This document shows positions 60,258 to 64,000 of a stretch of 64,000 nt of DNA, piece by piece. The notes under the pieces are model-generated. The model was not told the DNA's origin. It searched no databases and saw only the letters and a list, made by a program, of their open reading frames with translations. The stretch is from Bryum argenteum. Taxonomy: Eukaryota > Streptophyta > Bryopsida > Bryales > Bryaceae. How positions within the stretch are numbered: the stretch's first letter is position 1; each line of letters opens with the position of its first letter. The translations under genes and the position numbers were made by a program. Location: the NCBI GenBank assembly GCA_037043015.1, contig CM073325.1:12317001-12381000 (forward strand). Reading direction: 5' to 3'.

Positions 60258-61540
60258 ATTTTTTAGAATGGAGTTTGAAATTCTGTCGGGACCTGGTGCT
60301 TTGTTGTTAGATAGTTGTTTTAAACATAACCCATATATTTCTTCGTTGAAGTATTCATGTAGAGGGGTTTGTGGATTGCCCCTTTTGTCTATTACGAATC
60401 CATCTAAATCGTGCCATGGGTATTGTCTAACGCTACATGTGCATAATGTTGGGTGTTGGGGTTGATGGTAGCACGTTGGGACTGTGGGTCTGTTGCTTTG
60501 TGATTGTTGTGTATGTATTTCAAGTGCGATGTCGTCTGGGTTAGTTAAAAGATTGTTATGTCTGTCTTTGATACAGTCAAGTGGTGGGGTGTCTTGGTGT
60601 TTGAAGACTTTTTTGTTTATTTTTTTGGACTTTTGTCATATAGTTGTCTGTATTTTGTGATAGCTTTTTTAATGCATGTTTGGGTGTATTTTGTAGTATT
60701 TTTTCGTGCTTGTTTGTTTGATGTCTTTGCTATTTCGGCTAGGGTTTTAATCCATTCTTGTATATTGGAGGATTGTGGGGGGGGTGGTGGTATATTTGCG
60801 TGGGTATGATTGTTTAGTTCTTCTAATATGGGGTGGTTCTGCCAGTTGGGGTTGTTGTTTGTGATGTATATAGCTTTGCGTATTAAATGGTAGGTAGCTA
60901 GGCATTTTTTCCATTGTTTTTGGTTTTTTCTTGGTAAAATTCCCCCCTGATCTGTTGTGCGAGGAGTTAAAGAAGGCAGGGGTGGTGCGCTACAAGTGTC
61001 TTCGATGATCTTGGATATATGTTTAATTAGGTGGTCTAGTTTTTCACATGTTGTTTGCCATTGTGTATCTGTTAAGTGGGTATTTGAGAGAAGAGAAGTA
61101 ATGTCGTTGATTTCTTTTGAGTTTTCTTCGTAAAATATAGTCTTGAATTTATCTAGGTTTTCTTGTGGTATGGGATTCAGAATCCTTATTGGTTTATTTG
61201 TAGGTTTTTGTGGGGGCCTTGCAAGCAGCGTGTTTGGGGGTATTTGGAGAGTAACTGGAGAGTGGTCTGAATTAAGGTTATGTTCCGTAATAGTTGATGA
61301 TATGTATAGACTATTGTGGGGGGTTTTTATATAAAAGCCGTCAATTAGGCTCGTTTCGTTGTAATTTTGGCCTCCTTGTCTGGTATATGTAGTGTTTGTT
61401 GGTACGTACGTTAGTTGTAGGGTATTTATGAATGTTCGCCAGTCTATATCCTCGATTTGTGGTGGGGATGTGTTTGAGTCGTGTTGGCGACCTATAAGAG
61501 CTATGTCTCTATTGAAGTCTCCGCAAAGTATTTGGGTGTG

Positions 61541-61553
61541 GTTAGGGTTTAGG
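61541..61553 (+). repeat. Two telomere-type TTTAGGG units at the LINE 5' junction
   Basis: TTAGGGTTTAGGG lies exactly where LINE coding similarity stops and the GC-rich foldback begins. TTTAGGG is the usual plant telomere repeat. Two units can be chance, or microhomology used at the truncation junction. Confidence 0.4.
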
Positions 61554-61907
61554 GTTGTCAAATCGGTCGACATTCGGGGTAAACCTAGTCCGCGGACGTA
61601 GTCCGGACCATGTCGACCGGGACCATAGTCCGAACCATGGTCCGGGGTAAATGGGAGTTACCCGGTCCCTGGTAACTTCTGGGGCCGTTGGATCATCCAC
61701 CTGGCTACATCTCAGCCGTTAAAATTTGATCCCGGTCGGCCGACCGACCTCCGGCCGCTCCGTCGATCGCGCGCGGCGGCCGACCGTAGTAGATCATGGC
61801 CGTCGGATCAATTCCCAGCGCTTGCGGGCGTTGGATCGGGCCGCCGTCCGCATGCCCGACGGCCGCCGGATCGGCGCGCGCCGGCGGATCGGGGTCGGGG
61901 TGGTCGC

Positions 61908-62090
61908 CCGTCGCCATGGCGGTCGGGTCGGGCCGGCCGCCGCCGCGGCGGGGTCGGTCGTGGCCGCCGCCGTGGCGGTCGGGGTCGGGCCGGCCGTCGC
62001 CATGGCGGTCCGGGAGTCGGGCTGGCCGTCGCCGTGGCGGTCGGGGGTCGGGCTAGCCGTCGCCGTGGCGGTCCGGGGGTCGGACCGGCG
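61908..62090. repeat. GC-rich minisatellite, ~36-bp units
   Basis: About five copies of a unit like GGCCGTCGCCATGGCGGTC followed by a (C)GGG(A/G)GTCGGGC spacer, forming the inner half of the foldback's left wing. Confidence 0.8.
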
Positions 62091-62126
62091 GTCGGCAAGG
62101 CCGTCGGATTGGTCGGTGGTCGATCT

Positions 62127-62461
62127 GACTGCCTGCAGTGGCTCTTTAAACTTCAAATGCCCATAACTTCGTCAAAAATTATCCAAATCGCTTATTTAAG
62201 ATGTTTTTTGACATCTGAAAAACATGTAGATGCCAAAAAACATCTTAAATGCACAATTTGGATTAGTTTTGACAAAGTTATAGGCCTTCAAAGGCCGTCA
62301 AACCTTCAAAGGTTTACAACTTCGTCAAAACGTATCCAAATTGGATGTTTAAGATGTTTTTTGGCATGTACATGTTCTGTAGATGTCAAAAAACATCTTA
62401 AATGTTCGATTCGGATAAGTTTTGACTAAGTTAGGGGCATTTCAAGTTTCTGCAGGCAGTC
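62127..62461. repeat. Double palindrome core of the foldback
   Basis: Outer arms GACTGCCTGCAG / CTGCAGGCAGTC are perfect. Each inner unit pairs (AC)TTCGTCAAAA with TTTTGAC(A/T)AAGTT and TTAAGATGTTTTTTG with CAAAAAACATCTTAA. A transcript could fold as one long hairpin or as two ~120-nt hairpins, a possible source of small RNAs. Confidence 0.85.
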
Positions 62462-62545
62462 ACATCGGCCGCCGACCGATTTGCCGACCGATCCAACGAC
62501 CGCCGACCGATCCTACGGCCCACACCCGGTCGGCCTCTAGCACTC

Positions 62546-64000
62546 CCCTCTCTCCCTCTCCCCTCTCTCACTCACAAGCCCTTCCTCTCCTCTTCTTCCT
62601 CTCCTTCAACGCATTTATGAACTTTCTATTTTGGGGATCAGACATTAAATTCTTTGCCTAATTCAAGGCATGGACCCACGTGCCATATTCTTTGGGGAAT
62701 GTTAAGAAGATTTCATTGTAATCTATGAGAATGTTTTATTTGAATAATCATATGGCCTTGGAGATATATGAAAGGTTGAAATTTGACATGTGACCTTAAG
62801 ATCCTACGGTTGAGTCTTTTATATAATGCTTGAATTGAGGCTTTTTTGGGCCTCAAGTAGAAGAATATTATTGTGGAGAATATAGGCAATTTTGCATCAA
62901 GGATCTTTAGGAATTAAAGTCTCTCTATTTGAACTAAGACATAAACTAGACTCAAGCCACTTTTGCTAATTTCTCAATAATTCACATACTCTAATAACCC
63001 CTAAAGATCCAAGAAAGCCGAAATGGCTTTTTGGGATTTCCGCAGGGAAAAAATTCAGCCAACTTTGACCATTATAATCTCAAAATTGGAGAAATATCAA
63101 TGGTTCAAATTCGACATTCAAGTAAAGGGTCAAGTTAACTTCAAGATCCTACGGTTGGATCTTCTTATTAATCCTTAGATTGAGTTTCTTTGGGCCTGAA
63201 CTAGAAGAAGGTTCTTCTTGATAATTTAGACAATTTTGTATCAAGGATCTTTAGGGGATAATGAAGATCAATAAGATGTTACTTACTATTTAACGCATAT
63301 TATAGTTTTACAACTGTAAAAAGAAAATATAAAGATCTTTACATTTTGTGTATTTAAAATTACCTTTTCTTTCTTTTTGTCCAAAGAAGGAATTTTAGGA
63401 ACATGCCTCATATTCAAATTCAACCCAGGGGGCATTTAGTATTTGAGTGTAAGTTTTTAAAGTCCTTTGACAAAAATGCTTAATATTATAGGGGTCGAAC
63501 AAGATGAATAGAAAGTATCTAATTGAGGCTAAGAAGAGGCTTCTACAAAGAATATTCTTATTCAATACAAATTTGATCGCCATATCAATCAATTGAAGTT
63601 AATATTATCCAATTGCGTATTAAAATAACATATGAGTCTACAACTATAGGAACAAGTATACTAATATTACAATGCTATATATTATAAAACTAGTAGTTTT
63701 TTGAAATTTTATTTGGCTTCGGTTAAAATTATCATTATTTATTATCATGGAATAATAGACAATAGAAACAAATTCTTATTTGCTTTGTATAAGTCATTTA
63801 AAAAGTATTCTAATTATAATGTGAAGAGAAATCATACTAGAGAAGATAAAAAATTATTATGTACGCAATATAAATAGAAAACCTTACACTTAGATAAAAC
63901 TCAAGTTTAATCATAATCCAAGAATGCTAACAAAAATATATTATAAAAAAATTATAGGGTACATGATGTCTGTTAATAAAGTAATGTAGGATTAGAATTT
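62546..64000. other. AT-rich DNA without recognisable genes
   Basis: Apart from the repeat pair listed separately I see nothing. 62540-62610 is a C/T-rich stretch of CTCTCC and TCTTCC type. No coding frame longer than 80 codons has recognisable features. Confidence 0.45.
62763..63256. repeat. Diverged direct repeat pair, units ~153 and ~167 bp
   Basis: Units at 62763-62915 and 63090-63256 share, in order, AAGATCCTACGGTTG, TTGGGCCT, AGAAGAA, CAATTTTG and ATCAAGGATCTTTAGG. Overall identity is about 70% by eye. Confidence 0.75.

Larger units (their letters stand above)
55985..61560 (-). mobile_element. 5'-truncated LINE with two endonuclease types (Dualen/RandI-like)
   Basis: A non-LTR retrotransposon read on the minus strand. 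Its parts in order: the C-terminal half of an apurinic-type endonuclease (CGDFNRD; SDHSPV) at 61.56-61.1 kb; reverse transcriptase (NYRPIAL, YIDFKNAFGSLDH, RGTIQGDTLSP, YADD near 59590) at about 60.25-58.8 kb; RNase H (YYTDGS, FTDC, GNEQADKLAKAG) at about 57.43-56.8 kb; a zinc-type motif C-x2-C-x9-H-x4-C followed by RCKRHN near 56.6 kb; and a C-terminal restriction-like module (LRPDIL near 56360, then IEFTY and, past a stop at 56254, K-x2-KYQPLI and ITAGARG) to about 56.0 kb. The sense strand is poor in G, as usual for LINEs. The N-terminal endonuclease half is missing, the frame shifts several times, and stops occur, so it is dead. Two endonuclease types in one LINE is the Dualen/RandI hallmark, known mainly from green algae. 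Confidence 0.8.
61560..62545. mobile_element. GC-rich foldback element with nested palindromes
   Basis: A GC-rich left wing (61560-62126) and shorter right wing (62462-62545) share inverted CGGTCGGC/GCCGACCG motifs. Between them the 335-bp core 62127-62461 is a large inverted repeat starting GACTGCCTGCAG and ending CTGCAGGCAGTC. The core itself consists of two direct copies (about 62161-62282 and 62318-62436), each of which is again a hairpin with ~50-bp arms. No coding similarity; the long frames in the GC-rich wing are open in several frames at once. Outer ends and target duplication are uncertain. Confidence 0.65.

Noticed and set aside
61700-62170. Long overlapping frames on both strands (up to 146 codons)
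   Set aside because: All frames are open at once because the DNA is a GC-rich minisatellite and contains few stops; the peptides are Ala/Arg/Gly/Pro repeats without any domain.

Overview
This window is nuclear DNA of a land plant. The protein-coding genes are cut by many short GT-AG introns. Two of them are plastid-type genes with N-terminal targeting regions: NADPH-protochlorophyllide oxidoreductase, and an FAD oxidoreductase of the phytoene-desaturase type. The intergenic DNA is AT-rich and full of plant transposon families. The compact introns and the look of the POR and LACS proteins would suit a bryophyte such as a moss, but I cannot fix the lineage from this window. I see no rRNA, tRNA or CRISPR array.

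Layout. 1-1.8 kb: unassigned. 1.8-9.2 kb (+): a complete 19-coding-exon long-chain acyl-CoA synthetase (663 aa), probably with a 5'UTR intron. 11.4-13.9 kb (-): complete five-exon POR (404 aa) with GATA/I-box and CCAAT motifs upstream. 14-17.5 kb: repeat-rich spacer. 17.5-21.3 kb (+): two intronless secreted S1-like (SPH) genes that are copies of each other; the first sits exactly between the arms of a long inverted repeat. 22.3-25.6 kb (-): 11-exon plastid FAD oxidoreductase (578 aa). 25.6-32.3 kb: MITEs, an orphan ORF and minisatellites. 32.34-37.26 kb: a PIF/Harbinger transposon with TAA target duplications, decayed transposase and Myb/NAM-associated genes, and a 601-bp solo LTR inside it. 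38.3-42.6 kb (-): complete seven-exon MRS2/CorA-type magnesium transporter (491 aa). 43.7-53.7 kb (-): a young Ty1/copia element with 137-bp LTRs, split by a GC-rich 4.6-kb insertion of unknown class. 53.8-55.2 kb: two MITEs and a minisatellite. 56.0-61.6 kb (-): a 5'-truncated, decayed LINE with an apurinic-type endonuclease, reverse transcriptase, RNase H and a C-terminal CCHC/restriction-like endonuclease module, which looks like the Dualen/RandI type. 61.6-62.5 kb: GC-rich foldback with nested palindromes. 62.5-64 kb: AT-rich DNA with a diverged repeat pair.

The host genes do not form one pathway. POR and probably the FAD enzyme act in plastid pigment chemistry, LACS in acyl-lipid activation, MRS2 in magnesium transport, and the S1-like proteins are presumably secreted. 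The most novel material is in the mobile DNA: the dual-endonuclease LINE, the inverted-repeat element around a duplicated S1-like gene, and the unclassified GC-rich insertion. All exon boundaries were worked out by eye from splice signals, reading phase and protein-family similarity; no alignment was run.
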